Source: Protula sp. h YS-2021 (taxonomy: Eukaryota > Annelida > Polychaeta > Sabellida > Serpulidae). From it: a DNA stretch of 64,000 nucleotides. The stretch is taken from assembly GCA_949752745.1 (NCBI GenBank), contig OX457026.1, positions 35,641,911 to 35,705,910 on the forward strand. Reading direction: 5' to 3'. The position numbers and the translations under genes are program-made. This document shows, piece by piece, positions 53,607 through 64,000 of this stretch. How positions within the stretch are numbered: position 1 is the stretch's first letter; the number at the start of each line of letters is the position of its first letter. The notes beneath the pieces are model-generated. The model saw only the letters and a list, made by a program, of their open reading frames with translations. It was not told the origin of the DNA and made no database searches.

Positions 53607-54058
53607 CCTGTGGTAGGGCGCAAATTGCCCTCCCTAAATGGTCTCCGCGACGATATGGTAATACACAGATTAAGAATAGGACATTCTTACACTACTCAGA
53701 AACACCTCTTGAGAGGTGAACCACAACCTGAATGTATATGTTGTCAGGAACGGTATACAGTGAAACACATCTTGATAGATTGTATAGACTTCAATCGCAT
53801 TCGTCCCCGTTATTATAGAGCTGAGTCTATGAGCTCTTTGAAAAGGTAAATTCTAACAAGGTCTTAGAATTTTTAAAAGAGATTAACCTGCATTCATTTG
53901 TATAGATTACCGAAAGTTCTAGCGTTTTAGTGTATTTAAGATTTTATCTTATACTGATTTTTAATCAGTAAAGTATAAATGCGACAGTTACCTGGAATGA
54001 CACAATATGACCTGCAATAGGTTGGCGGTGTCGTTAAACCAATCAAATAACTAACTAA
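53607..54058 (+). mobile_element. LINE A, right part (C-terminus and 3' tail)
   Basis: Continues from 46977: GRKLPSLNGLRDDMVIHRLRIGHSY, PECICCQERYTVKHILIDC. A frameshift near 53848 precedes VLEFLKEINLHSFV and a stop near 53906. The 3' UTR (TTGGCGGTGTCGTTAAACC) ends in (AACT)n at about 54058. It is the third copy of this 3' end type in the window besides 37845 and LINE B. Confidence 0.85.
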
Positions 54059-54064
54059 CAGAAT

Positions 54065-54370
54065 TTGAATATCTCCAGCCCTAAAATAGCTCTGTCACAA
54101 TCAACTGACAATACACGTAACGAAGAAGTTTCTGAAGAATCTGGCCGATCCACTTCTAGACAAGTACAATCTACCACAGCTACCTCATCGTTGTCTCACT
54201 TTGTAAGTCGCGAGGAGGTTCTTCGTGCCGAGATTATATGGTCTTTGAAAAAAGTAGAGGACAACTCTAGTTTTAATTCGTCAACCGATGTTGGATACAT
54301 ATTCCGCAAAGTTGGTCGTAGCAGCGTCATTGATGGAAATTTTACCTCAGTCAGTATTTGGTTAAATTAA
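54065..54370 (+). pseudogene. Fragment resembling the N-terminal region of a hAT-type transposase
   Basis: A 101-codon frame, serine-rich at first, then VLRAEIIWSLKKV and SFNSSTDVGYIFRKV. The pattern AEIxWxLKxV...Sf.S..D....F is typical of the segment that precedes the transposase core in many hAT-like proteins. Nothing downstream continues the match. It lies inside the possible hAT-like span 32586-55305, which fits but does not prove the link. Confidence 0.4.
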
Positions 54371-55204
54371 GATTGTGAACAGTACCCATATGCTTTATGT
54401 ATATGTGTTATAAGTTACCAGTTTGCTTTTACTTCATATTGTATTAATATTATATGTTTTGTTGTATCAAGGTTCGCTTGAAAACTGCTACACAATATTG
54501 CAATCACTTGTTAATGATTGTTTGCCTGATGCTTTAAGGGAACTGCCTTTTTCGTTTTACCCCTAGTCTGTTTTCCAGGGTGAGCTGAAATGATGAAAGA
54601 AAACAGTTCAAAACAAAATTTTATTCCGCATGAAAGAATTTCGGGCATCTCCCTTTTGACCTTATTAGTCTTATTCAAAGCGGCATTTGTGACTAAATGT
54701 GATTGAAACTTTTGACTTTTGTTTTGGATTATACCCAACACTATGCGTAGCCTAATGGTTAACGTGTGATTTGCTTGTGATTATATTATGAAGTTGAGTA
54801 TCTTCTTGATAAAAATAACCTAGGCTACCCAGCAAACTTAGGTTCACCCGTGTAGGTATGAATCATATTTTAGCGTAAGAATTTTATAAATAGAGTTGAA
54901 CAAAAAATGCTAATAGAAAATAATAAATAATTAATAATAATTAATAAATAATAATAAAAGCTATTAGAAAATAATAAATGATTATAATAAGACTAATAAT
55001 AATAATAATAATAAAAGCAACAACAATTAGCTTTCTGTTGTTCGAACGTTAATTGATTGGAAGATAGTCTTATGCTTATAAGCACTCTGATAGGAAATAT
55101 TAAGGCTATCAGACATATCTGAGGTTATCTCACGTAATTATATTGAAATATGTAGATTTATTATATCACATGTATCTATTTCGGTATAAGCTTTATGGAA
55201 TACG
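54371..55204. other. AT-rich, microsatellite-like stretch, no gene
   Basis: AATAATAAT- and TTAATAATAAT-type imperfect repeats occupy about 54910-55020. No domain-like ORF. Confidence 0.55.
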
Positions 55205-55224
55205 GGGAAAAGAAAAAATATGTG

Positions 55225-55305
55225 TAGAAAAAAGTCAGGAAAAAGTCATGGAAAGGTCAGGAAAAAGTCAGGAAAAATGGTTCGTAAAATTGTATGGCAA
55301 CGCTG
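55225..55305. mobile_element. Candidate right end of a hAT-like element (TGGCAACGCTG)
   Basis: GTCAGGAAAAAGTC words (four) are followed by TGGCAACGCTG, the inverse of CAGCGTTGCCA, matching 10 of 11 bases of the CAGGGTTGCCA at 32586. The adjacent GCCAATTG resembles the GCCAGTTA outside the left end. The GTCAGGAAAA words are in the same orientation at both ends, so only the terminal 11 bases are inverted. Confidence 0.45.
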
Positions 55306-56424
55306 GCCAATTGGCACTTTCGGGTCTTTCCAGTTGAGGTGTTGTTTCGACTGCAAAGTGTTTGCGATAAATTATAAAGAAATGATAAGGGGAAAGGATC
55401 AAAATTCTAATTTTCTTTCATCATGCACATTTTCAAATTGATAAAGCTACCCCCCTCCCTCTCCTCCACACTCGGTTAAGGATCAGTATCAATTGTGGTA
55501 TATTATGAAGTCGTGAAGTACGACTGACCTTTGAATATTATGGTCCTATCGACAGCCTCAGCACTTCTAGCTGTTGGTTATTTCTTCGCCTCAAAATTGT
55601 TTCCATTTAGTCGGTAAGCTCTTTCATATACGTAGTGGAGTGATTATATAACGTTTAGCATTGCTCACAGTTAAAGTGGTTCAAATGATATCTTGTGTTA
55701 TGACAAATAGTTCACCCCTTTGGCACCAAAATGCCCCCCCCCCATCTCCCACAAAGTTGCACAGTTGTGAAGAATGTCTTCCTAGTGCGTTTTGGCCGAT
55801 GGGAATGTATGAAAACAAGGTAAAATATCATGGCTGTAATCTACACATAGGGTGCAGACCGTTACGGTAATCAAATCTAAATTTTGTCAAAATTGGTTGG
55901 TTTCTGCTTTCACCTTTGTAATATATATTTAATGGGTGACAAGAAACTAAGCAATCTGGTTTCTCATTGTAATTTTTTAAACAAGAACTGTTGGGCCGAC
56001 AATCCTTTCGGAAAAAAACATTTGGCCAAGTTGCAATTTTACTCGTATTATATGCTAGTGTTTCAAGTTTTTTTATTGAAAATGCGAAGGCTAAAGGTGC
56101 GAGCGCAAACATGTAAGATAAATTGTCTCCACTTAATGACCTTTTTCATTACGTTTTCTGCTTATCGGGTATAACACTTCTGCATTTAATCACTGATTAT
56201 TTTAGACCCGACCGAGTCACTTCTTTTCTATATGCGATTTTAGTGACCATGCCGAGGGATGAGAAACAAGATTATTTTTTTCTTCGCCTAAACAGGTTTT
56301 AATTGAAAGTGTGTCCTAAATATCTATAGACATATGTTCTTGTGTGCTTGGTGCTCTTGTTCTTTATTAAAAGAACGTTTTGAAAAATACATTAAAGCGG
56401 TTGCAACGTAAAACAGGGCATAGG
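55306..56424. other. Intergenic, presumptive upstream region of allantoinase
   Basis: AT-rich, with C-runs near 55450 and 55737. No TATA box or upstream exon could be assigned. Weak ORFs on both strands (for example 55828-56112 minus) show no domain. Confidence 0.5.
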
Positions 56425-59400
56425 ATGAAAATCTTGCAAGGAAGAAGGGTGGTACTACCGGAAGGTGTGAGCGCAGCGTCCATCTTTATTGAAGAGGGTA
56501 AAATTAAAGAAATCAGGAAAGAGTATCCTTCGCTGAGAGCCAGCACAGAATGTGAGGTATGTTTTAGGACATCTTGTAACTAAGACCTGTGATAAAAGCA
56601 AAGATTTATTCTTCGCTTTGATTAAATTCTCTTTAAATTTTTTTGTTTGTTTGCGTGAACCATAATTGGATTAGATCACTGTGTACCACAACAAACTTTT
56701 GGTTTATTACAAATAAAGCAAATATGACTGGTTTGGGGGCTCCGTACGAAGGGAAAGGATGTCGCGAAAGAGCATTGAATCTTGTCAGATGTTATTACGT
56801 ACGTTTACCATCCGTTTTTATAATTTTGAAACCATGATTTTTAATCGTATCACTAGAAGTAGAGACTGGGTAACCCAATAAGTTATGGCCTACCGATACA
56901 GAACCGATACAAAGTCAAAGAACGAAACTCTAAATAGGCTTTTTATTTAACTCACAATGTAAGATCTTTCAGTCAGTTTGTAACTGAGCTTGCCGTCGTA
57001 AGACCGATAGATCTGTTGTACTATCCCTGGCACGTGACGACACGTATCCTGGTTTATTTATTCCCCATAGGGGGAATATATGCGATCGACCGCGTGTCGG
57101 TCTGTCGGTCGGTCTGTCATCAAGAGCTTGTTAACACGATAACTTAAAAACTGCTTCAAGGATTTTAATGAAACTTTGTATGTAGCTTCTATGGGAGCAA
57201 ACACAGATCGGTATTGTAAATGGGCCAGGTTCGTCCAAGCAAAAATGGACCAGCTGGACTTAGAAAATTTCAGCTCTCGACTATTGATGGCCGTGTTTAA
57301 CTGATGGGGGGGGGGGTGTCTGTGGGGAATATGTGGACTATGCACACTGCTCTAGTTTTGTGTTTGTTCCCTCTTTTAGCAGGTGGTGGACGCGGGAGAG
57401 AGGCTTGTTCTGCCGGGGGTCGTGGACTGCCACGTACACGTGAACGAGCCGGGCAGGACGGCATGGGAAGGCTTCGCGACGGCCACGAAAGCCGCTGCTG
57501 CCGGTGGCGTCACCACCATTATCGACATGCCTCTGTAAGGCCGCAAGTGTTCACAGCGCTCGATTTTTTGCTCGGGAACGCTTTTTAGCATGGGTGGTCA
57601 GTGGCCACCTGTGTAGACCCATCGTGTCGGGCCTCTGTGGTCAGTTCTGCCGTCCGCCTGTCAACTTTTGTGTCTGGCTATTCTCTTTCGTTTTTGTTTT
57701 TTTTTTTCGCCATTTTCATTTTTGCATTTTTGATGGATCTGATAGATTTCGATGGAGTTGAAAGTTGGTCGCAGTTTTATACAAATTACTTTGGAGCAGT
57801 AACATGATAAATGGCTGGCAGAAAAACACAGTACTTATAGCAGCTGCGTAAAACAATCCAGCTGGCCAGGTTCATGTAGATGGAAAATACTATGCGCATG
57901 TAAGGCATTGCAAGAAAAAATATTAATGTTAAATTCAATTCGTTACGTTTCCTCTGTAAATAAATAAATAAATAGTAATAAAAATAATAATATGTAATAA
58001 CGTTTCTTAAATCCTTATTGCAATACATCACAATACATTAGAGTAATAATAAGAATAATAATAATGATAATACCAATATATAGACCAAACTTTGTAGAAA
58101 TGTTGATAATACTGACAATATGTAAATCGCAGATGTGTGTTTATTTTTTTTAAATTTGCATGAAATTGACCGGTCTGAACTTTGTCAAAAATGAAAAAGA
58201 AATGAACACACTTCACATCGATACCGTTTTGTCAGACAAGTTCTAAAAACCCAGAAGCTACAGCCTTTAAGAACTTTGCACAGTGAAAATAAATATGTTG
58301 CATATCAGCAACGTCGTATTAATGTTGAAAACGGGCGAAAACTGACTCGTCAACACAATTGCAGTGTTGCCACATCATCATTTTTTTCAAGGATTTTCCT
58401 TTTTCTTTTTTTTTTTTTGAAAATCCCCAAATCATCCTTATTTTATCCTTAAATCCCTTTTTTTTATCCTTTTTTCTCTACCAAAATAAAAAATCCTTTT
58501 TTTTTTTTTTTTGGTCCTTTTTTCTACTTATTTGTTTATTTATTTTTTGATTTGATTCTTTGATTTTAATTTTCTCAGTGCGAGCGCCGAAGGCTCGAGC
58601 TGAAAAATTTTCACTTCAAAATTGACAATTTTATCCTTTTTTCATTTTTTCCCTAAAAATCATCCTTAAAAATGCTTTTTTTTTTTTGTCCTTTTTTCCT
58701 CCTCAGGCTGTGGCAACACTGCAATTGATAAAAAGTACACATTTTGCGTCGCGCCTCGTTGAGGGGGATGGGTTTGTCCTGAAAAGTTCTCAGAAACTGT
58801 AAGGCCTATGTTTTTTAAACTGGCACGCTGAATATTTTTATATTGTTGCAGATGTGCAATGTTATGTTATTCACAAAAACTGTGCGCAAATGCACTTTAT
58901 CAAGAGCTGATAAAATAATTAGTTAATAATAATATAGCAGTAAAATTTCCGCCAACTGTCCGCCATGTTTTTGGAAAAACGTGTGGTACTAGTTCGCGTC
59001 TTGTTCTTCTAGCGGCACCTGTGCACTGTCAGTTGATGGTATTCTTCTTCTTCTTTTTTTTTTTTTTTTTGAGGAAACAGGGGTTAAAGCTATCTTTTCG
59101 GGGAACGGAAACTCTAGTAAGGGTTGTTCTGGGCTATTTTTTTTGAGGTCGATGCGAACTCTCTTAAAATATCCCGTCCTCAACCACGAATCTTGGTACA
59201 AGTTACTTGTTCGGATGAACAGTGAGGCGTACGGCATTGTGATAGTGTGGGGCACATAGAGTAAAGAAGTGTGAAGTAAAGAAGCAAATACATTGTTTCG
59301 CCAAAATATTGGTCTGGACACACTTCTTGCCAAGTGATATCTTGAAAACTTAAAAAGATATTTCCCCATAATGAGCTCTGTTAATTTCAAGATCATTACT

Positions 59401-62400
59401 TACCAGCTGGAACCCAGTCACTGCATTCGACGTATTTTCTTTATGTAAAGTAAGACGATGTATTTCTGTGCAGTGAAATCCCTTCCAGGGTATCGCATAA
59501 AAATACTGCTGTAATACGTAATTCAGTTTGTTCTGAATATTTGAGTAAGAAATTACATTTGAGATATTTCTTAAAGGAAGTGGTATAATTGGGTGATGTT
59601 TTCCACCCGTTTACACCTGCTCTGCTTGGCAGTTTTTGCATAGATGTGTTCCACGGTCACAAAATTTAAATTTTCCATTCTGCCTGGTTATCGTCTCATT
59701 ATTAATTTAAGTAAAATAATTTGATTATTAATGCTCCAAAATTTTCCAGATCAAAAGTCCTCAAAGCGTTCAGGTCAACAAATGGATTATATGAAGGTGT
59801 TTTTTTTTTCTTTTTCAGTAATTCAATACCGTCCACAACGAGTATGGATGCGCTCAAAACGAAACTGCAACATGCATCCGGACAGTGCTATGTTGATGTG
59901 GGATTCTGGGGCGGCGTTGTACCCAAAAATGAGGTAGGCTGCATTATTCTGTAGTGCTATTTCATTCCGATATGTATCTGTGTAAAATTGCACGAAACTT
60001 TTCTGAAGGGACGGGTGCATTTCTTAAACAGTCTTGACAAGGAAAGAAAAAAAAAATGTAAAATAATTTTACAAACGGGTCTAACGCCAGAAAGCTCAAC
60101 CAGACAAATGTATAAAACCTGCCGTTATTAGTAATGAGATATTGATGGTGGTGGAAATAGAAGCAGTTTAAATTTCACTGACTAGTTCTTTTAAATTATT
60201 AGAGGCTGGGATTGATGTAAAACGAGCCATCATGCTAAGTGTCAGATCTGACATGTCCTGACATGTACTGACCTTTATTGTATGAGTAGAACGAGTTACG
60301 ACCAATGATTGCTGCTGGCGTGTGCGGATTCAAGTGTTTCCTCATTCATAGTGGCGTGGATGACTTCCGGCACGTGACTGAAGATGACCTTCACCTGGCC
60401 CTCCAGCAGCTGCAGGGAACCAACACAGTTTTGCTGGTAACCAGTTTTCTTGTAAACTTGTTTTCTACCCCTCCTCTCCTCCCCACCACCTCCACTTACC
60501 TTCGTCTCTTTTTATGTTCAGCTCCGGCTTGGCACTAGGTTTATGGGGGGGGGGGGGGCATTTGTATTATAAAGCTATTAAAAAATAACCTTTTTAGACC
60601 AGCCGACTATGTCGGGCTGGTCTTATCTTATCAATAGAGGGGTATCCGTCGTCCGTATGTACGTATGTATGTGTGTATGTACGTGTGTAAACTTTTACTT
60701 AAAATGCTTCTTCTCCTTCAGATTTGATCGGATTCCTCTCAAATTTTACACGAATGTTCTCTAGGTATACCTCTCTTTAAAAATTATTTTTTTTGGCGAT
60801 CCGCCAAAACTTGGCCAAATGGGGGGCATTTCAAATTTTTCGGTTGCCAATTTTCAAAATGCTTCTTCTCCTTCAGTTTTGATCGGATTCCTCTCAAATT
60901 TTACACGAATATTTCCTAGGTAGACCTCTTTTGAAAAATTACTCATTTTGGCGATCCGCCAAAAATTGGCTAAATGGGGGACATTTTTTAATTTTTTGGT
61001 GTCAAATTTTCAAATTTCTTCTCGTACAATTGTGATCGGATTCCTTTCCAATTTTGGATAGTTGTTCTCTAGCTAGACCTGTCTTGAAAAATTACTCTTT
61101 TTGGCGATCCGGCAAAAATTGGCCAAATGGGGGACATTTGTAATTTTGTGGTTGCCAATTTTCAAAATGCTTCTTCTCCCACAATTTTGATCAGATTTTC
61201 TTCAAATTTTGCACCCATATTTCCTAGGTAGACCTATTTTGAAAAATTACTTATTTTGGCGATCCGCCAAAAATTGGCGAAATGGGGGACATTTTCAAAT
61301 TTTATGTCTGCAATTTTCAAATTGCTTCTTCTCGCACAATTTTGATCGGATTCCTTTTCAATTTTAGATAGTTGTTCTCAAGGTAGATCTCTCTTGAAAA
61401 ATTACTTTTTTTTGCAATCCGCCAAATATTAGCCAAATGGGGGACATTTGTAATTTTGTGGTTGCCAATTTTCAAAATGCTTCTTCTCCCACAATTTTGA
61501 TCAGATTGTCACCAAATTTTGCACGAATATTCCGTATGTAGACCTCTTTTGAAAAATTACTCATTTTGGCGATCCGCCAAAAATTGGCTAAATGGGGGAC
61601 ATTTTTTAATTTTTGGTGTCAAATTTTCAAATTGCTTCTTCTCCCACAATTTTGATCGGATTCCTTTCCAATTTTTGATAGTTGTTCACAAGGTAGACCT
61701 CTCTTGAAAAGTTACTTTTTTTGGCGATCCGCCAAAAATTGGCCATATGGGGGACATTTGTAATTTTGTGGTTGCCAATTTACAAAATGCTTCTTCTCCC
61801 ACAATTTTGATCAGATTTTCTCCAAATTTTGCACAAATATTCCCTAGGTAGACCTATTTTGAAAAATTATTCATTATGGCGATCCGCAAAAATTGGCCAA
61901 ATGGGGGACATTTTTAAATTTTTGGTGTCAAATTTTCAAATTGCTTCTTCTCGTACAATTGTGATCGGATTCCTTTCCAATTTTGGATAGTTGTTCTCTA
62001 GCTAGACCTGTCTTGAAAAATTACTCTTTTTGGCGATCCGGCAAAAATTGGCCAAATGGGGGACATTTGTAATTTTGTGGTTACCAATTTTCAAAATGCT
62101 TCTTCTCCCACAATTGTGATCAGATTTTCTTCAAATTTTGCACGAATATTCCCTAGCTAGGCCTCTTTTGAAAAATTACTCATTTTGGCGATGCGCCAAA
62201 AATTGGCCAAATGGGGGACATTTTTTAATTTTTTGGTGTCAAATTTTCAAATTGCTTCTTCTCCCACAATTTTGATCGGATTCCTTTCCAATTTTGGATA
62301 GTTGTTCTCTAGGTAGACCTCTCTTGAAAAATTACTCTTTTTGGCGATCCGGCAAAAATTGGCCAAATGGGGGACATTTGTAATTTTGTGGTTGCCAATT

Positions 62401-63640
62401 TTCAAAATGCTTCTTATCCCAAATTTTGCACGAATATCCCCTAGGTAGGCCTCTTTTGAAAAAATGACTCATTTTGGCGATCCGCCAAAAATTGGCCAAA
62501 TGGGGGGCGTTTTTTAATTTTTTCCCCTTATGAAAGAATTGAAAGAATGACTCCTCATCAGCCACAACTACACCGATCAAGTGAGCGAATATTTTCTCCA
62601 TTCAGTTACGGCTTTTTTCGTAACCGCTGTCTGCGAATTTGATCATGATTTTGTCTGTGATTCTTGGATATATATTCTGTAGGTCACGGCTGGTCACCAT
62701 GTCCCTGGACATGCTTGTTTACTATAAAAGGCAAGAAAAAAGCACCAAAAAGTTGCTGGTAGTAAAAAAAATATTTCGCCTTATTTCGACATTGAAATTA
62801 TGGCTCGAATGAAATTTGAATACTTATAACGTGTGAAAGGTAAAAGCAAGGTTAATAAATAAATGAGATATGAGTGAAATGTTGCCATCGCTGTTTGTTA
62901 CAGTTCCACGCAGAGGTAGAGTGTGGATCAGCAACACACAGCGACGGTATTCCCAGTTTCTTTGTTATCGCACATAACGCTTTCCTCATTGTTATTATGA
63001 TTTATGCCAATCAACGGTTTCTTGGGGTTATAAATTATCTGCATGGCATCCTGAAAATAAACCACTTGAATACGATTCGTTCTGCGTTTAGTTTCCGAAA
63101 AGAAAGTGCAGCACGCGGTATGTGGACTTGAATTCAGAAAAGTGCAAAGTAAACAACAAGAGGAAATGGCTCCGGAGTTCACTGAAACCTTTTGAGAAGG
63201 AAGGAGAAATTAATTACACTTAAGGAAAGGATCCTGTTTAAATCCTTTATCTTGTAAATCAATAATATTATCTACTAATTTACCCAATGTACCCATTTAC
63301 CCAACCTAATATTGTCGGAAAAATTGAATTTTTTTCTCTGTTCCCTCATGGCACTGTGTTTCTATCTGTCATTGCTTAAAAATAAGGCCATGGGTTATGG
63401 AAGAATTTTTTAAAGTTGTTGCAGGCCGAACTGTAATAAATTTTAGGCATGTTAAAACCTCGCATCGTGCATTGTTGGTGTTGGCCAAAGGCACCTTTTT
63501 CAGATTCTTCAAAATGTTTAAGGCGAAGATTGTTCATGTGTAGGGCCCCCAGAAGAGTACGGAACATTTTTATCCACGCGGCCGGACGAAATGGAAGTGG
63601 AGGCCATAAAACTTGTCTGCAGACTTTGCCTGCAGTATAG
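56425..63640 (+). CDS. ALN: Allantoinase, exons 1-6, 3' partial (228 residues in window)
   Basis: Exons: 56425-56556, 57383-57534, 59819-59933, 60290-60436, 62904-62946 and 63544-63640, with GT-AG borders and continuous phase (0, 2, 0, 0, 1, 2). The ATG at 56425 starts [14 protein letters not shown]. Exon 2 reads [20 protein letters not shown] and [10 protein letters not shown]; exon 3 [13 protein letters not shown] and [12 protein letters not shown]; exon 4 [20 protein letters not shown]; exon 5 FHAEVE; exon 6 [17 protein letters not shown]. In amidohydrolases of this family two metals are held by H61 and H63, the carboxylated K148 and H184, all present at the usual spacing. The remaining ligands lie beyond the window. 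The enzyme opens allantoin to allantoate in purine breakdown; mammals have lost it, many invertebrates keep it. The introns are packed with repeats. Confidence 0.95.
57058..57310. repeat. Hairpin-led repeat with GTCGGTCTGTCGGTC box, in allantoinase intron 1
   Basis: A TTCCCCATAGGGGGAA stem is followed by CGTGTCGGTCTGTCGGTCGG, then ACACGATAACTT, GGATTTTAATGAAACTTTG and GGTATTGTAAATGGGCCAGG, ending in a poly-G run (57305-57316). The architecture matches 2218-2640. Confidence 0.55.
57535..58355. other. Allantoinase intron 2, left part, no gene seen
   Basis: T-rich and AAT-rich tracts (57690-57710, 57958-58070). No ORF of note. Confidence 0.55.
58360..58722. mobile_element. MITE with CAGTGTTGCCACA inverted ends (hAT-like)
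   Basis: Left GCAGTGTTGCCACA (58361-58374) and right TGTGGCAACACTGC (58709-58722) are perfect inverses. Both are bordered by AATT-containing flanks (ACAATT / AATTGA), so the target duplication is unclear. The interior of about 335 bp is T-rich with TTTTATCC(T/A)TTTTT repeats and no ORF. The terminus resembles the hAT-like ends at 32586 and 55305. Confidence 0.85.
58723..59818. other. Allantoinase intron 2, right part, no gene seen
   Basis: Includes a TTC/T-rich stretch (59041-59072). A 135-codon minus-strand frame (58989-59396) crosses that stretch, reading poly-Lys/Arg from it, and has no recognised domain. Confidence 0.5.
59934..60289. other. Allantoinase intron 3, nothing seen
   Basis: AT-rich. 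A local GACATGTCCTGACATGTACTGAC duplication lies just before the acceptor. Confidence 0.6.
60597..62525. repeat. Array of twelve ~155-bp monomers of two alternating types, led by a hairpin, in allantoinase intron 4
   Basis: The block opens with the stem AGACCAGCC ... GGCTGGTCT (60598-60624) and a GTCCGTATGTACGTATG box. Then GGCGATCCGCCAAAAATTGG-type anchors recur at 60795, 60950, 61103, 61258, 61413, 61568, 61723, 61878, 62032, 62187, 62343 and 62476, that is every 153-156 bases except the last (133). Type A units carry TCAAATTTTGCACGAATATT and CTCATTTTGGCGAT; type B units carry CAATTTTGGATAGTTGTTC and CTCTTTTTGGCGAT. A and B alternate over most of the array, giving a repeat of about 310 bases. 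No ORF is conserved between units. Confidence 0.9.
62526..62903. other. End of allantoinase intron 4
   Basis: Unique-looking AT-rich sequence ending in a TGTTACAG acceptor before exon 5. Confidence 0.6.
62947..63543. other. Allantoinase intron 5, nothing seen
   Basis: AT-rich; ends in GTGTAG before exon 6, a weak pyrimidine tract for an acceptor, but the phase and protein match support it. Confidence 0.6.
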
Positions 63641-64000
63641 GTAAATATTTTGATGGTTTTAGTGATTTAAAGTGTATATTGTAAGTGAAATTTGTGAGCA
63701 GTTGTTGATCTTGTTGTCTTGAATGTCATCGCTGTGTGTGTAGCGAGCATAAAAACAAAACTAGACCGATTTCGCTAGCGAGTTGCGAAATGTTACACTT
63801 GGAAGCGCAAAATCACTACATTGCAGGCTTGAAAATATAGTGTTCCACGTAAAACTTTGTTGAAATGTCACCTTACCAGTTAAGTGAACAATATCGAAAG
63901 AAATCGAACAAATATTTTTACTGTTGATCTTGGCTGTCCTGCAAAATAATTTCACGAATTAATGGAAAGCAAAAGCCTTCTGTCTCAAATGCTGTCTGTT
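63641..64000. other. Start of allantoinase intron 6
   Basis: Begins GTAAATA after a phase-2 exon end. No further exon is seen before the window edge. Confidence 0.6.

Noticed and set aside
54743..54775. GCGTAGCCTAATGGTTAACG as a second SINE or tRNA head
   Set aside because: A-box-like only; no B box at the right distance and no tRNA fold.
58989..59396. 135-codon ORF on the minus strand within allantoinase intron 2
   Set aside because: Crosses a TTC/T microsatellite read as poly-Lys/Arg; no recognisable protein.

Overview
The window is animal nuclear DNA. Genes are split by GT-AG introns, and the sequence is AT-rich and full of transposon debris: DIRS, Ty3/gypsy, I-like LINEs, a tRNA-derived SINE, a Ginger-type DNA transposon, MITEs and microsatellites. 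Allantoinase, an ANKRD49 orthologue and this repertoire suggest a marine invertebrate, most likely a lophotrochozoan such as a mollusc or brachiopod. The phylum is inference and cannot be settled from the window.

Four host genes are supported. (1) 722-2186 (+): the last three exons of a single-pass membrane protein with a tyrosine- and proline-rich cytoplasmic tail. (2) 7801-17329 (-): a probable two-exon, Golgi-type glycosyltransferase-like gene. (3) 22335-24696 (-): a complete four-exon ANKRD49-like gene of 216 residues whose exon phases all match. (4) 56425-63640 (+, running off the right edge): the first six exons of allantoinase, with metal-binding residues H61, H63, K148 and H184.

The rest is mobile DNA. 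A full-length DIRS element (8789-16751) carries gag, RT-RNase H and tyrosine recombinase ORFs, 165-bp inverted terminal repeats and a precise internal complementary region that joins copies of both outer ends. It sits inside the second coding exon of the glycosyltransferase-like gene. Removing it on paper restores the reading frame, so this haplotype probably carries a recent disruptive insertion. A decayed recombinase of another DIRS-like element lies at 3447-3752.

From about 32.6 to 55.3 kb there is a nest of elements. It holds a decayed Ty3/gypsy copy (RT core deleted, many stops), a zinc-finger-like broken ORF, a LINE 3' fragment, a SINE with target-site duplication, and a three-layer nest. 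In that nest, LINE A (46.28-54.06 kb) was entered by LINE B (46978-53606), and LINE B was entered by a Ginger-like DNA transposon (50100-53247). The Ginger copy encodes a gypsy-type integrase fused to an OTU cysteine protease and has a spliceosomal intron. A 1231-bp tandem duplication spanning the A/B junction differs at only one base. The whole nest may lie in an old hAT-like element, whose candidate ends are at 32586 and 55305.

The remaining intergenic and intronic DNA holds several MITE families, a large palindrome, and a 12-unit array of about 155-bp monomers of alternating type in an allantoinase intron. It also holds a family of hairpin-led repeats. No RNA gene other than the SINE head, and no CRISPR, was seen.
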